From positions 14,801,001-14,865,000 of the forward strand of contig CM036618.1 in assembly GCA_020746105.1 (NCBI GenBank): a DNA stretch of 64,000 bases, given 5' to 3'. Source of the stretch: Trogon surrucura. Taxonomy: Eukaryota > Chordata > Aves > Trogoniformes > Trogonidae. Positions 23,297-35,690 of the stretch are shown piece after piece (the stretch's first letter is position 1; the number at the start of each line of letters is the position of its first letter). Under the pieces are notes generated by a model, which worked only from the letters and a program-made list of their open reading frames with translations, did not search any database and had not been told where the DNA came from. The translations under genes were made by a program, and so were the position numbers.

Positions 23297-24074
23297 TCAC
23301 AGAATGTTAGGGATTGGAAGGGACCTCGAAAGATCATCAAGTCCAATCCCCCTGCCAGAGCAGGAATGCCTAGATTATGCCACACAGGAACGTGTCCAGG
23401 CAGGTCTTGAATGTCTCCAAAGAAGGAGACTCCACAACCTCTCTGGGCAACCTGTTCCAGTGTTCCGTCACCCTCACTGAGAAGAAGTTTCTTCTCGAGT
23501 TTAAGCGGAACCTCTTATGTTCCAGTTTCAGCCCATTACCCCTTGTCCTATCAGTGGTTGTCACTGAGAAGAGTCTGGCTCCATCCTCGTGACACTCACC
23601 CTTGATATATTTGTAAACATTAATGAGGTCACCCCTCAGTCTCCTCTTCTCCAAACTAAAGAGCCCCAGCTCCCTCAGCCTTTCCTCATAAGGGAGGTGC
23701 TCCACTCCCTTAATCATCCTAGTTGCCCTGTGCTGGACTCTCTCCAGCAGTTCCCTGTCTTTCTTGAACTGAGGGGCCCAGAACTGGACACAATATTCCA
23801 GATGGGGTCTCACCAGGGCAGAGTAGAGGGGAAGGAGAACCTCTCTCGACCTACTAACCACCCCTCTTCTAATACACCCCAGGATGCCATTGGCCTTCCT
23901 GGCCACAAGGGCACACTGCTGGCTCATGGTCATCCTGCTGTCCACCAAGATTCCCAGGTCCCTTTCCCCTACACTGCTCTCTAATAAGTCATTCCCCAAC
24001 TTATACTGGAACCTGGGTTTGTTCTTTCCCAGATGCAAGACTCTACACTTACCCTTCTTATATTTCATTATCAC
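23297..24074 (-). mobile_element. CR1 LINE, young 5'-truncated copy
   Basis: A 778-bp CR1 on the minus strand. The 3' edge on the plus strand is TCACAGAATGTTAGGGATTG, then GACCTCGAAAGATCATCAAG. The 5' truncation is at about 24074. Its coding part is unbroken (next entry), which marks it as one of the least decayed copies here. It lies 160 bp from another CR1 tail in the same orientation. No target duplication is obvious. Confidence 0.93.
23370..24074 (-). pseudogene. CR1 ORF2 C-terminal frame, 234 codons intact
   Basis: An uninterrupted frame to the natural stop, covering the RT thumb and the CR1 C-terminal region. Blocks in order: [118 protein letters not shown] and [18 protein letters not shown]. 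It lacks the endonuclease and the RT palm with FADD, so it is only the tail of ORF2 and has no promoter of its own. The openness reflects recent insertion, not host use. Confidence 0.9.
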
Positions 24075-27000
24075 TTCATCTGACTACTTAATTTCATATT
24101 AGAGTAAAAATCTCTCTTGTATATATTTTGTGGCTAATCTGCACCCATGAGCGTTTTTATACTTTTAGAAGCTTGTGAGAGAGAAACAATAGCTACCTTC
24201 AATGGCTTTGGGGATGTAGTGCTCAGTTCTGCCACTTTTCGCAGCAATAAACATTTCTTCCTAACAAAGAGAGTCTATCGATAAATGATCAAACTGTACC
24301 ATGCTAATGATATAAAAGCATAGATTATCACACAGATGTATACATAGATATAAAGCTCAGATGATTACAGATTTAGGGCTAATATTTAAAAAAGATTTGA
24401 AAAGCCACAACATTGAACTGTTTGATTACTCTCTTTAACAGGAGCAGGGGTGCCCTGAGCATTCATTCCTCACAGAGAGCTGAATTATCTCAGTTTCTTT
24501 GGAAGAGGAAGAACTGAGGATAATCAACACTTTGTACCAAGAGGTTTGCAGGACTCTGCCTAAACCCTATAGTTCAGAGAAACATTTCAGTTCAAGGTAA
24601 CTAACATCATATCAACTTAGGTGCTGATGCTAACAGGGTTTAAGCTTCTTTTTAATACTTTGCTAAATACAGATCTCTAAGTATAGATGGTTAAAGGCAA
24701 GTTGTATAATAGATAATACTTGATTTTACCACTGAGCTGTTTTCCAAACACCTTACTGCATGGTGGAAGGTAGGAGTGAAAACTCTTTCAGACAGTGCAT
24801 GAACAGAACAATCCCAATTCCTCTTTTGTGTGTTCAGTTTTATTTGGTGGAAAAATATGGTAGCTATCATCAGACCAACAGTATAGACTAAACACTTATA
24901 TTTAAAATATAGTTGCTGTTGTTGTTGCTGAGCAGAAAGAGTGGGTCGGAAGGATTAAGAGACAAAAAAGAAAAGGAGGTGGAACATAAGTGTGGGTACT
25001 CAGTCCAGGCACATAACCAAAATCTGAGCACAAAACTGTGTAGCTATGGTTATGACTGTCACTTACAGGTGTATATATCTACTGTTTTCTTGCTTATACC
25101 CTAGAGGATATAGTTTACCTTAACTTCAGGTAAAGTTCATTGTTCTCTATACAAGCATTATAAAAACATTTAGATTTACCAAAATACATCATTATTATTT
25201 AAACCTAAAGTAATTCTTTTTTTCCCCCAGACAAATATTGATTCACCCATGGTACTTCTAAAACTCTTTAAGAATAAGTTTTCTTTCCTTCGTGACCCTT
25301 CACAGGTCCTTCTTTTTACTTCTTTCTTTTTTAAACAGTGGAAAAAAATATGAACATATAGGTCTAGTTATAATTGTCCTTCCACATTTTTTATTATTCT
25401 TTCATTATTAAATTTCATATTCATTTAGTTTAAGCTACTACCTTTCACTGTCTGTACCTGCGCTGTCTTCTCCATAGCCAATATTATCAGCCAAATTGAA
25501 AATTGATGCACCATCAATCACCTGTTTAGTAAATCATACCTACATTATTTAAAACCATCATTTCATTCTCCCTTCTTAACGTCTGCTTCTTCTTGATCTG
25601 CTCTCTTCTGCACTTTTTAGTGAACAACCTTTACTTTTTTTGATTTTGATTCCCTCTATCATTTATGGAATATTGGACAAATAGTTTGAAGTTACTTTAT
25701 TCAGTGTTTCTCTTTGTAATTTTAGAAGTTCCACAGCACTTTAAAGGATGTTACAAACTTTTGTTGTGTTCTTGTCCTTTATTTTTTGGTTACACTTAAT
25801 TTAATAAATAGTCGAAAGTCATCCCTCCTGAAATGGAAGTCCTGAATTACAGACTATTTAATTTAAATTTGTGATTACTACTTCCAACGTTATTTTTTTT
25901 CTAATTGGCTTTTCTGAAATTTCTCTCCTTGTAACCAAAGCCAAGTTTAAGACAGCATTAACTCCTAGAATGTTAGGACGCAATTTATCTTAATTGTAGC
26001 ATACATCTGAAACATCTATTTTACAGTGTAATGAATTATGTCCTAGAAGTGACCATTGTTTATCACTGGCCATCAAGGGAGTATAGAAAAATTAGCCTAG
26101 ATATTGGTAATTTATGGTGTTACTTAATCAAATGAGTCCTCTTACTGTTTATTCCAAAATCCAGTAAACACTATTATCATCAGAAAGAATTCAATCTGTG
26201 CTCTGGTTTTTACCTGTACAACCTTACCTAATATGAGATCTTAGAGCATCCTTTCTCACAAAGCACTTAAAAAAAGAATTCAGTGCACAGTTGTAAGCTT
26301 TCACCTGTGATATGCACACAAGCTTTTTTCCTATGAGCCTTACTACGCAGCACATCCTGCTGAATATCTTCAAGAGCCAACAAAGCCCGTGCTTAACTGC
26401 TGAGAGCATTAGGTGTCCAAGGAGCCTTCTAAGTCAAAGGGATTAGGACTTTGTCAGACCGTGTGCAAAACAGAGATTGTTGATGTCTGTGGGAAGTGAC
26501 AGCGGGCAGTGTCGCAGAGAAAGTTTGTTCTGTGTCATAAATGTGTCATGAGCAGCTTTATCCAAAGAACAGCAGGCCTTTCTGTCTCTTCTTTATGAAA
26601 GGTTCTTCGAGTCATTTTCTGCCTAAAGACACTCCTTCCTCCCTCTTCCCTTGAGAACTGCTTCAAATCACTCTCTGTCTGCTTCCTCAATATTTACAAA
26701 AACAAATTAAGTTTGACATAAGAGATAAGATAGCAAATATTTTATGCTTTGAGTTGTGAAGGACCAAATGTGTTTTGGATTTATTTCACACTTTGCAGAA
26801 TCTACCAAAGAAAGTGGCTTTGGATGAGGAGGGTAGAAGCATTGTGAAAAAACATGCCTATGGCCTACATACAACAGAAATGAGGACAAAAAGTAGCTGG
26901 TGTCTGCATCTGCAGCTGTAAAAGCTCTGGAGGAAAGAATCCATCATAGAGATGTTGAGGTAAGTAATACTTTGAGGGAATGAATGCATAGAAGTTTCCA

Positions 27001-30000
27001 AGCATTTCTGTCATCTTGTGAGACAAAAATCTGTTTATGCTGTTTTTTGTGCGCTTCACTCATAGACAACTAGGGGCAACTCTGCACCACAGGAGAGAGT
27101 TCCCAGGTTGCTGTTAAATTAACTTGCCCATTAACTTGGGCACAGAACTGTTATTTTTAATTCAGACTGTTTTTTCAGACCCAAGTCCACACAACGCTTT
27201 TCATTCTGCTGTAATAAAGATCTTCTCTTATGCTCCTCTACACAGTATAGACACATTTGATGTCATCCATACACTCTAGAATCCAAGAGGTATCAGGGTA
27301 TCTGACTAGATGACAGTATTTTTAGTTCCTTCGTAGGAACTAAAGTAGTAGTAGTAGGTTTAATAATAGTAGGAGAAATAATAATAGCAGGAGGAATTCC
27401 TTCTTGTGGACAGTCCTGGATAGAAATTTGTGGCCTTGGTGAAGACATGTAAGAACTCAGCAGATGTGAAATTAAGATGAGGACTTTTTACCATAAAATG
27501 TGGGAAAGGATAAGAATGAATAAGAAGTACTGGGATGGAGAAGGAGAGGCAAAAAAGAGAGGTCTTCACATCTTAGCTCCTGCAGAAAGACCTTATTGAG
27601 ACCTTCCAGCCCTTTTCCTTTTCAAATGTACTCCTCCAGTCAGGTATCTTAGCCTGCAGACAGTTCCATTCCTTGTTCTTATGAATTTAATGCCACTGAA
27701 TATTAAACAAATAAGAGTTTCTGAAAAACCCTTCCCATTGCTTGCAAACATCCTTCACATCCCGGCATCCCACTTACCCTTTGTGGTTCAGTGTCATTGA
27801 CCTTGCATTCTTCTTACTCTCTTGACCCCAAATCACTATTGCTACAGCTGCAACATTCAGCTGCTTTTATGAGGAATCTCTTGAGTTAAGCTTAATGACA
27901 AGACAGCTGTGAAGTTTTTGCTGTTTGAGTCCCATCTAAAATATTCTACAAATAAATATCAACTCAGACTCCCAAACAACTCAATCCTCCTGCCTTTTTT
28001 TCCATATCAAAAGACTGAGATTAAAATATTTAAAAGGAAAACATACCCTTTCCCTGTTTATAGAAACTGTATACCTCAAGAAGCTTTAAAACAGGAGAAA
28101 TTTTTTTAACATCCAGGAAGTAACTAGAGGGACTCATTATTCTCTAAATGAGAGATTCATAGCGCTCCCTAGTTTTCTTAATTCTGTCGCAATAGATTAA
28201 GACTCTTTCCAAGCTGATTTTTACTATCAGAAATCTTACACTTAGAAATCAATCAACTTATTTTAAAATTCAAAGTAGGTTTTAAATAAGGTCTTTGAAA
28301 TAAGTGTTAAAAACAGGTGTCTTCAAATGAATGTAAAATCAATTCAAATATACAGAAATTTGAATTTTCCATTTTGGTGACATCACATCTGAAGGCAAAA
28401 ATTTAAAGACTAGTTCCTACACCATGCACCATACTCTACCACCAAAATTATGTACAAAACCAACTATTTTAGTCTAATTATAGATCATTTCATTTTCTCA
28501 TCTTCATTTTTTTCATTCATGGTGACTATGTAAGAAATATTTTTGCAGGGCTGCTGATTGAACATATATAGAGATGCAAATAGTGATTATAGAAAATTTG
28601 CTTGTTTTCAGGATTCTCTTCCTGGTGTAATAGTGGCTTACGTTTCTGGTCTTTCCACATCTTTCCCTTCCTCTTCTGCTTGCTGAGTGCCTCCATGTAT
28701 TATCACATCATTTCTGTCGATATGGCTGTCTTCGGGGTCATGGGGAGATCAGTTCAGAGAAAGGTTGTAACTTGCCTAAAGGTTCATTCAAGAGGGAGAT
28801 CCACAACGAATCCTCCTGGCAGAGCTAAGAGGTGACATGGAAGACTACACCCAGTGGCCATACTACTAAAGAATTGCCTATGAACATATGAGACATGTCT
28901 ATCCATAATTCAGGGCTTGGGCATTACTTCTGAACACTGATGTGCCATGTTGTTCAAATATCCCGTCTTGCATTTTTGAAGGACATCAGGCCACAAGCCA
29001 AATTTCATATTTACCAGTGCCAGGCATCCTGAATGCCATATGAGATCTTAAATAATAAGAAATACCATTGAGTGGGCACAGAATCTAGGATCTGTTGTGA
29101 GAACGTAAAGTTTTAGGATTAAGATTTATTTTAAGATTATGGAATTTAAATGTACATCTGCAGCCTTGGTGTCCACATACATGGTAGATAGGTCTAAGAT
29201 CTCATGAATGCATTGAAGAGCTAGTCAACATAATTACAGCAGAACACCAACATAGTTCACCCTAGGGTAGGCTCCTGGAGTTCACTTCAGTTTTCTAAAC
29301 ATGGTTATCTAGTGGATACAGGTGCCTTAGGGTATCTTTTCTGGCTGAAGTCATCATGAATCAGTCTATGCATATATTGATTTTGTATTAACTGTCCTAG
29401 AATTTATACATTTAGTATCTATGTAGATACATACATGAAGATATCTCAGGCCAGAAGTTTTGATCTCAGGCCTACTGTAGACATCTTCAAGTGTGATGAA
29501 ATCTACCCTGGACTGTACATAATAAGTTGATTTATGGAGTGAAGTCATCCTAAGAAATTCTCCCAACTCTGCACCGCAATTCTTGGCCCTCCTCCACTAT
29601 GCTGAGACAATTGTTTATGAATCTTTAGTAGATGACAACAATGGCCTGGATTAAAAACTGTCCTTTGTTTCACAAGGTTACTTTTAATCTAGAATGTTTC
29701 AGTCTTATGGTTCAACAGTGCAGCCAGAGAAACTACCGTATTAGCTCAGCTGAAGAGTTGGTAAATCACCTCAGTGGTACAGGACTGATAAGACAGGGAG
29801 GCAAAAGGATTGAAATTTCTCAAAGTTGTTTTGCTGCTGAAGTCAGAATAACTATTCCTTTGGAAAGTGAAGGCTTTTTGTAAAAGACGTGTTCCCACTT
29901 TAGTAAGCACATCCCAGGATACTTAGTTAAATTAAATCCTTGAAGAGAAAAACAAGTGCTGATGAAACGTTAACAATAGATTTTATTAAGATTTCATTTG

Positions 30001-31187
30001 TGCAGAACAGTTTTCTTGTACAGTTGTATGCTGGGGATCTTATGTTTATACGACACTTGGTATTCAGAAACCAACACGTGCTCAAAGGCAGATAGTACTC
30101 TCATGAGGAGGATGGTAGCAAAGGAGTCTTTGAGATCACAAGTGGCTAAGTCAGCCTGATAGTCTGAAGCTGCTCTTGAAACAGAGAGTCACCTCTTACT
30201 TTATCTCAGTCTCACTTTCCTTTTACTTATTCAAGGGCTCATATGAGTTTACAGAGGATTTTTTTTTTGGTTTTTTTTTTAATCCTCTTGGGTTTAGTAA
30301 GTGAGTTACATCACAGAAGGTGCTGAGAAGCATCAGAGTTTGACAAATTATGCTACATGGACCACAGTGAGAAGGAACAATGGAAAGGTAACTCTGTGTT
30401 TTGGTGGTAGAGGACTGTCAATTTTACTTACCACACCCGCAACAAGGCAGAGGTTGAAATACGCAGCCAAGGAAAACAGAAAGGTGGGAATGTTGATATG
30501 CTAAAGTTCCCTGATCATTTCAGGCCAGTGTAACTGCAGGTCAATGCCAGTGGCATGCTACTTTTCTTTCTCTTAACTGTAGGTGCACATTCACACCCTT
30601 TGTACGTGGAGTACGGCTGAACTGAAACTGAGAAAGACATTCACTTGAAAGGGTATAATGCATTTTTCTAAAATATATTTTTATATGAAGGAGCTAATGT
30701 GAACTGACTCATCGCATGGCTGTATAAGCATAACGCTGGCACTTGGACAGTGGTAACGAACGTACTTGGAGACAGTACATCACACTGGACTGGTGTTTCT
30801 CATTCAGAAACACCAAGCTCCCAAGTGGGAAAAATTATTTAAGTTGCAAGTCCACTCTCTGTTGGAGATTAAAATAGTTTACTTGTAGGATGTTAGAATT
30901 AATTGTGGGATTGCTTAAAATTACGGTGAATCACAATTTGTTTTGTCTTCTGAGTGACATTGTTTAGCATGAGTAGCCAGATTTACTCAAGTCTTAGGCC
31001 CAGACTACGGACTTTTACCTAAGTACTGATTAATTTAGGCTGGAGAAAGACCCTGAAACCAACACTAATTGAGAAAGATAAGAATAACAGAAACTGCATC
31101 CTCGAGACAAAGAAAAGAATGCACATCTGGAGAGAGAGAAAGGATCCACTGAGGAACAAGAAGACACCAGACCCAAATATTACTATT
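24075..31187. other. 7-kb repeat-poor stretch
   Basis: The longest run without CR1 or LTR in this window. Composition is AT-rich and no frame exceeds about 85 codons. A possible small plus-strand exon at 26916-26959 is listed separately. A short TAG-rich run lies near 27345-27380. Otherwise nothing was recognised; it may hold conserved non-coding DNA, which cannot be judged from one sequence. Confidence 0.45.
26916..26959 (+). CDS. candidate 44-bp exon
   Basis: Acceptor TCTGCATCTGCAG and donor GAG|GTAAGTAA, a close match to consensus, enclose 44 bp. With two leading bases the frame reads VKALEERIHHRDVE in phase 0 out. It is too short to identify, and chance is a real alternative. The opposite strand is also open here, which weakens the case. 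Confidence 0.15.
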
Positions 31188-31280
31188 ATAGAATCATAGA
31201 GTTGTCAGGGTTGGAAGAGACCTTAAAGATCAGCTAGATCCAACATCCCCTGCCACAGGCAGGGACATCTCCCATCAAAC
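31188..31280 (-). mobile_element. CR1 3' tail fragment
   Basis: The plus strand reads ATAGAATCATAGAGTTGTCA, then GGTTGGAAGAGACCTTAAAG, a CR1 3' UTR in reverse. It ends near CAGGGACATCTCCCATCAAA. Confidence 0.88.
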
Positions 31281-32781
31281 CATCATGTGAGGGGTGGTGA
31301 ACTTGGATTGTAAGAGTATAATTGCCTGGGAATTTCTTTGTTCAGAGTCTCTCTCGGAGGGTCCCAGCTCAAGCTGAACTAAGCCATCTCGAGCTGAACT
31401 AAGCCAACTCTTTGGCAGAATCCAGGGTCCAAACTCTTCTTGACAGTTGAGGATCCAGACTGGATCCAGCTGCACCTAGATTTTTTTTTTTTTTTTACCT
31501 GTCTGACAACGTGCTGGGTCTGCTTCTCTACCCACTTCACAACATGCTGTCTACAATGATTTCCTGGTTTGGCAACTCAAACCATGGAACCCTATGATCA
31601 TAGTTTAAAAGAAGGTGTCGTGCTCTATGACTGCCCACAGGTTCTGCAAACATAGCCATGCTCTCCCTGTTAGCCTTCATCTATTCCTGTTCACTGTATC
31701 CGTTGCTCCTCCTCAAGTATTGAAGGAGATCTGTCACACACAAGATGGAGCTGAGTAAGCCTTTGTTTCAGTGAGACAGAGGAGAGAATTGTGCCCTCTT
31801 GGAGTGACCAGCAGGATGGAGTGACAACACCTGCTCACAGCCTTCCTGTATGTCACCAAGGCAGATGATGGCTAAATGTTAATTTCAGTAATTGTTATTG
31901 ATGAAACCACAACTGATTTCACTGAAATAAATAGAACTTTAGCTACACTTAGTTTGTTACAATTAAATACTTTTCTCTTGCCACAAGTACCTTGTGACTG
32001 AGTACCTTGACAAAACACCAGCTAATTCCTGTAAGACTAAATGTAAAGTAACAGCTGAATCCATTAAGACTACATTTTAATATGTACCTTTAACTCCAAG
32101 AAGACAAAGGAAAATCAGAAAATCTTCAACATGTTCTGCTGATCTCAGTAAAAACTTCATGGAGATCCAAATGATTCTGTTTAAGCATTAAAAGAAAAAC
32201 TCTGTTCTTAAATAATTTATGGCAATCTGATTCCAGAGAAATATCTAAAGGAACAAATTCAGTGATAGGCACTGATCATGTGTCTCTCAAAGTTTGTCTT
32301 GTTATTTGCATTGTATGGTCTTAATTCAAGGTATGACATGAATATATACATTAAAATTCATTTTATTTTGTTACTTAGGAAATATTTGGAAAACAAGAAG
32401 CAGATAATGCCAATACTATAATGTGATTAACGTTATGCAGGAAGAATCCGTAGATTTGAGTCAACATTAATAGCTCTGAGGGCAAAAACTGCCCTCTGGG
32501 AAAAAAGATATAAAAACGTTTTCCAGAGAGATAAGATGGGAAGGTTGCTAAGAGATGAATAAGCTGCATGACTCTGCTATTCATTGAAGTCCTGCATCCA
32601 CCACTGAAATAAAAAGACTTCTTTTGCCATATTAATCTCTTAACTACAATATTCTTTATTTAAATTATGAACTAATGGCCTGCATAATTTCACTCATCAA
32701 AAAAAGCCAATTTCCTATTACAGATTATGACACCAAAGTGGAACAGTTGTTGAGATTCCAGCCTTGCTGATGCTGTAACTA
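31281..32781. other. unique DNA
   Basis: Includes a T16 run at 31481-31496. No gene or further element was recognised. Confidence 0.5.
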
Positions 32782-33172
32782 TCACAGAATCACAGAATCA
32801 CAGAACCACAGAATGTTAGGGGTTGAAAGGGACCTCGAAATGTCATCTAGTCCAACACCCCTGCCAGAGCAGGATCACCTAGAATAGGTCACACAGGAAT
32901 GCAGGTGGGTTTTGAATGTCTCCAGAGAAGGAGACTCCACAACCTCTCTGGGCAGCCTGTTCCAGCGTTCTGTCACCCTCACCATGAAAAAGCTTTTCCT
33001 AATGATTTTGTGGAACCTCCTATGTTCCATCTGTTGTCCCTTGTCCTATCACTGGACATCTCTAAAAAGAGCCTGGTTCCATCCTCCTGACACTCCCCCT
33101 TGACATATTTATAAATATTAATGAAGTCACCCCTCAGCCTCCTCTTCCCCAAGCTAAAGAGACCCAGCTCCT

Positions 33173-33961
33173 TCAGCCTTTCCTCATAAGGGAGATGTTC
33201 CACTCCATCATCTTTGTGGCTCTGCGCTGGACTCTCTCAAGCAGCTCCCTGTCTCTCTTGAGCTGAGGGGCCCATAACTGGACACAACATTCCAGATGTG
33301 GCCTCACCAGGGCAGAATAAAGCGGGAGGAGAACGTCTCTCGACCTACTAGCCACTTCCCTTCTAATACACCCTAGAATACCATTGGCCTTCTTGGCCAT
33401 GAGGGCACATTGCTGGCTCATGGTCATCCCACTGTCCACCAGAAACCTCAGGTTCCCTTCCCCTAAGCGGGTCTCCAACACATGAGTCCCCAACCTATAT
33501 TGGCACATGGGCTTGTTCTTTCCCAAGTGCAAAACTCTACAGTTGCCCTTGTTGAATTTCATAAGATTTCTGCCCGCCCAGCCTTCTAGCCTGTCTAGGT
33601 TCCTCTGAATAGCAGCACAATCTTCTGGTGTGTCAGACACTCCTCCCAGTTTCATGTCATCAGCAAACTTGCTGACAACACTCTCTAATCCCTCGTCCAG
33701 GTCATTCATGGATATACTGAATAGTACTGGCCCCAGCACTGACTCCTGAGGGACTCCACTAGATACAGACCTCCAACTAGACTCTGTCCCATTGACCACA
33801 ACTCTCTGACTTCTTTCCTTCAACCAGTTCACAATCCACCTCACTACCTGATCATCCAGAGCACACTTCCTCAGTTTAGCTCTGAGGATGCTGTGGGAGA
33901 CGGTGTCAAATGCTTTACTGAAATCCAGATAAATCACATCCACTGCACAGCCACCATCCAT
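33173..33961 (-). pseudogene. CR1 ORF2 RT palm and C-terminal part
   Basis: A 262-codon frame. It starts within VDVIYLDFSKAFDTVSHS (first catalytic region), then has VVNGTESSWRSVSSGVPQ, the catalytic KFADDMKLGG near 33676-33647, [30 protein letters not shown] and [17 protein letters not shown] frameshift at about 33205 moves the rest ([20 protein letters not shown]) to the frame at 33203-32979. RT chemistry motifs are present, but the upstream RT half is deleted, so no enzyme results. Confidence 0.9.
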
Positions 33962-34123
33962 CCACCTGGTTACATCTTCATAAAAGGCTATCAGGTTGGT
34001 TAAACATGACTTCCCCTTGGCAAAGCCGTGTTGATTGCTCCTACTGACTCTCTTATCCTTGATATGCCTAGAGACAGCTCCCTGGTTAACAATGTGGGTC
34101 TTTTGACTATCTTTCCTGATTTC

Positions 34124-35018
34124 CTATCCGTTGGGATCCACTGATCTTGAGCATGGAGTGGTCCTTGAATATTGACCAAATATCTTAGGCCCCTCTTGCC
34201 TCCTAGTACACTGTCCCATGGAGTTTCCCCTAGCAATTACTTGAAAATGCCAGTTGACCCTGTTGAAGTCCAGATCTGCAATCCTGCTTGGTATTCTGTT
34301 CCTATCATACAGGATCCTGAACTCCGTTATCTCATGGTCGTTGCAGCCAAGGTTGCCCTCAACCTTCACTGCATCAACCCGACTTTCCTTGTTGGTGAGC
34401 ACAAGGTCCAGCAGCGCTCCTCTCCTGGTCAGCTCATTCACCATTTGCATCAAGAAGTTCTCACTGATGCATTGGAAGAACCTCCTGGACTGAGGATGGC
34501 TGGCTGTGTAGGCCTTCCAGCAAATATCTGGTTAGTTGAAATCCCCCGTGAGAACCAGGGCCTGGGATTGAGAGGCTGCTGTCAGCTGCCTGCAAAAGGC
34601 CTCATCAACTTCCTCATCCTGATCAGGTGGCCTGTAATAGACACCCACCACAGTGTCACCCATGCTAGCCTCCCACTTCATTCTCAGCCACAAACTCTTA
34701 ACTAGCACCTCATGAGCCCCTGGACAGAACTTGATACATTCCAGTTGCTCTCTCATGTAAAGAGCACCTCCACCACCTCGCCTTGCTGGCCTGTCTTTCC
34801 TAGAAAGGACAGAGCCATCCATGACCACATTCCAGTTGTGTGAGTTGTCTCACCTTGTCTCTGTAATTGCTACTAGGTCATAACCCCTTGACCACATGCT
34901 TCTAACTCCTCCTGTTTGTTGCCCATGTTGTGTGTGTTTGTGTAGAGGCACTTCAGCTGGACTGTTGGCTGTATCGCCTTCTTCATGGAAAATCCCTTAA
35001 ATCTCTTGAGATGTTCTG
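34124..35018 (-). pseudogene. CR1 ORF2 endonuclease, frame-broken
   Basis: The start is recognisable as LKCLYTNTHNMGNKQEELEA near 35000-34940, the usual beginning of the CR1 endonuclease. It continues after breaks with GGGGALYMREQLECIKF, VVGVYYRPPDQDEEVDEAF and ALVLTGDFN (the catalytic GDFN motif intact, 34540-34532), then in another frame NELTRRGALLDLVLTNKE and GCNDHEITEF (SDH changed to NDH). The domain nicks target DNA in the family. Several stops, including one after the early ITET-type motif, make it inactive. Confidence 0.85.
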
Positions 35019-35078
35019 TGAATGTTTCCCTCTTGGTTCCGACTACATCAGGAGCCCCTGATTCATCTCTATATGAGT

Positions 35079-35676
35079 TTAACTGTGCTGCCACACCCAC
35101 AGCTCACCACAGAATAGCCAGTTGAAGGCCTTTGGTAGCACCCTGTCCCTCCAACCCTGGTGTATCATCCTAAAGCTTATTGCAGATAAACCTGATTTTG
35201 TCATCCCCCTCCCCCTTCGCAAATAGTTTAAAGCCCTATTGATCAGCCCCAAAATCTCTTGGCCAAAGACCCTCTTTCCTCTCTGGGAAAGATGACTTCC
35301 ATTTGAGGCTAGCAAAGCCGGTACTGTGTAGACTATCCCATTGTCAAAGAACCTGGTCTGGGCAGTGACATCAGTCATGGAGCCACGTATTAATATATTG
35401 GATTTGCCTAATTCTCCCAGTGTCACTACTTACAACTGGGAGAAGAGATGAAAATATAACCTGAGCCCCAGATTCCCTCACCAACTGTCCCAGGGCCCTG
35501 AAGTCCCTTTTAATGGCTCTTAGACTACAATTTACAGTTTCATCTCCACCTACATGAAAGACTGCTAATGGATAATAGTGTGATGACCTTACCAAACTAG
35601 AAAATTTCCTAGTGATGGCCCTAACTTGTGCTCCAGGGAGACAGAATACTTCCCTATGCTGAGGTTTGCCCAGCAT
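35079..35676 (-). pseudogene. CR1 ORF1 C-terminal esterase-like region
   Basis: Two overlapping frames (35676-35371 and 35426-35079) together cover an ORF1 end with a frameshift near 35400. Visible blocks are QHREVFCLPGAQVR, YYPLAVFHVGGDE, RAIKRDFRALGQLVRESG and AQVIFSSLLP, then in the second frame GSHLSQRGKRVFGQEI. CR1 ORF1 proteins are known to carry an SGNH/esterase-like domain; the HVGGDE strand and the terminal HLSQRGKR block fit its later motifs. The nucleophile-bearing N-terminal part lies beyond the 5' truncation. The role in retrotransposition is not settled, and this copy is broken. Confidence 0.75.
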
Positions 35677-35690
35677 ATTGGACTCTCAGT

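Larger units (their letters stand above)
32782..35690 (-). mobile_element. CR1 LINE, 2.9 kb, largest copy, ORF1 part to 3' tail
   Basis: On the minus strand it runs from the C-terminal part of ORF1 (from about 35690) through the endonuclease to RT and the 3' UTR. The plus-strand left edge is ATCACAGAATCACAGAATC plus a third diverged octamer, an expanded tail. Between the endonuclease end and the RT centre (about 34130-34020) a segment is missing: compared with the 18.9-20.7 kb copy, the early RT blocks (MGPDG to the SYR/NYR block) are absent. Frameshifts break both reading frames. The sequence core is close to the young copy at 23.3 kb. Confidence 0.93.

Noticed and set aside
23178..24102. 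Plus-strand frames up to 131 codons
   Set aside because: Antisense shadow of the CR1 RT frame.
34172..34705. 177-codon plus-strand frame
   Set aside because: Antisense of the CR1 endonuclease; no independent evidence.
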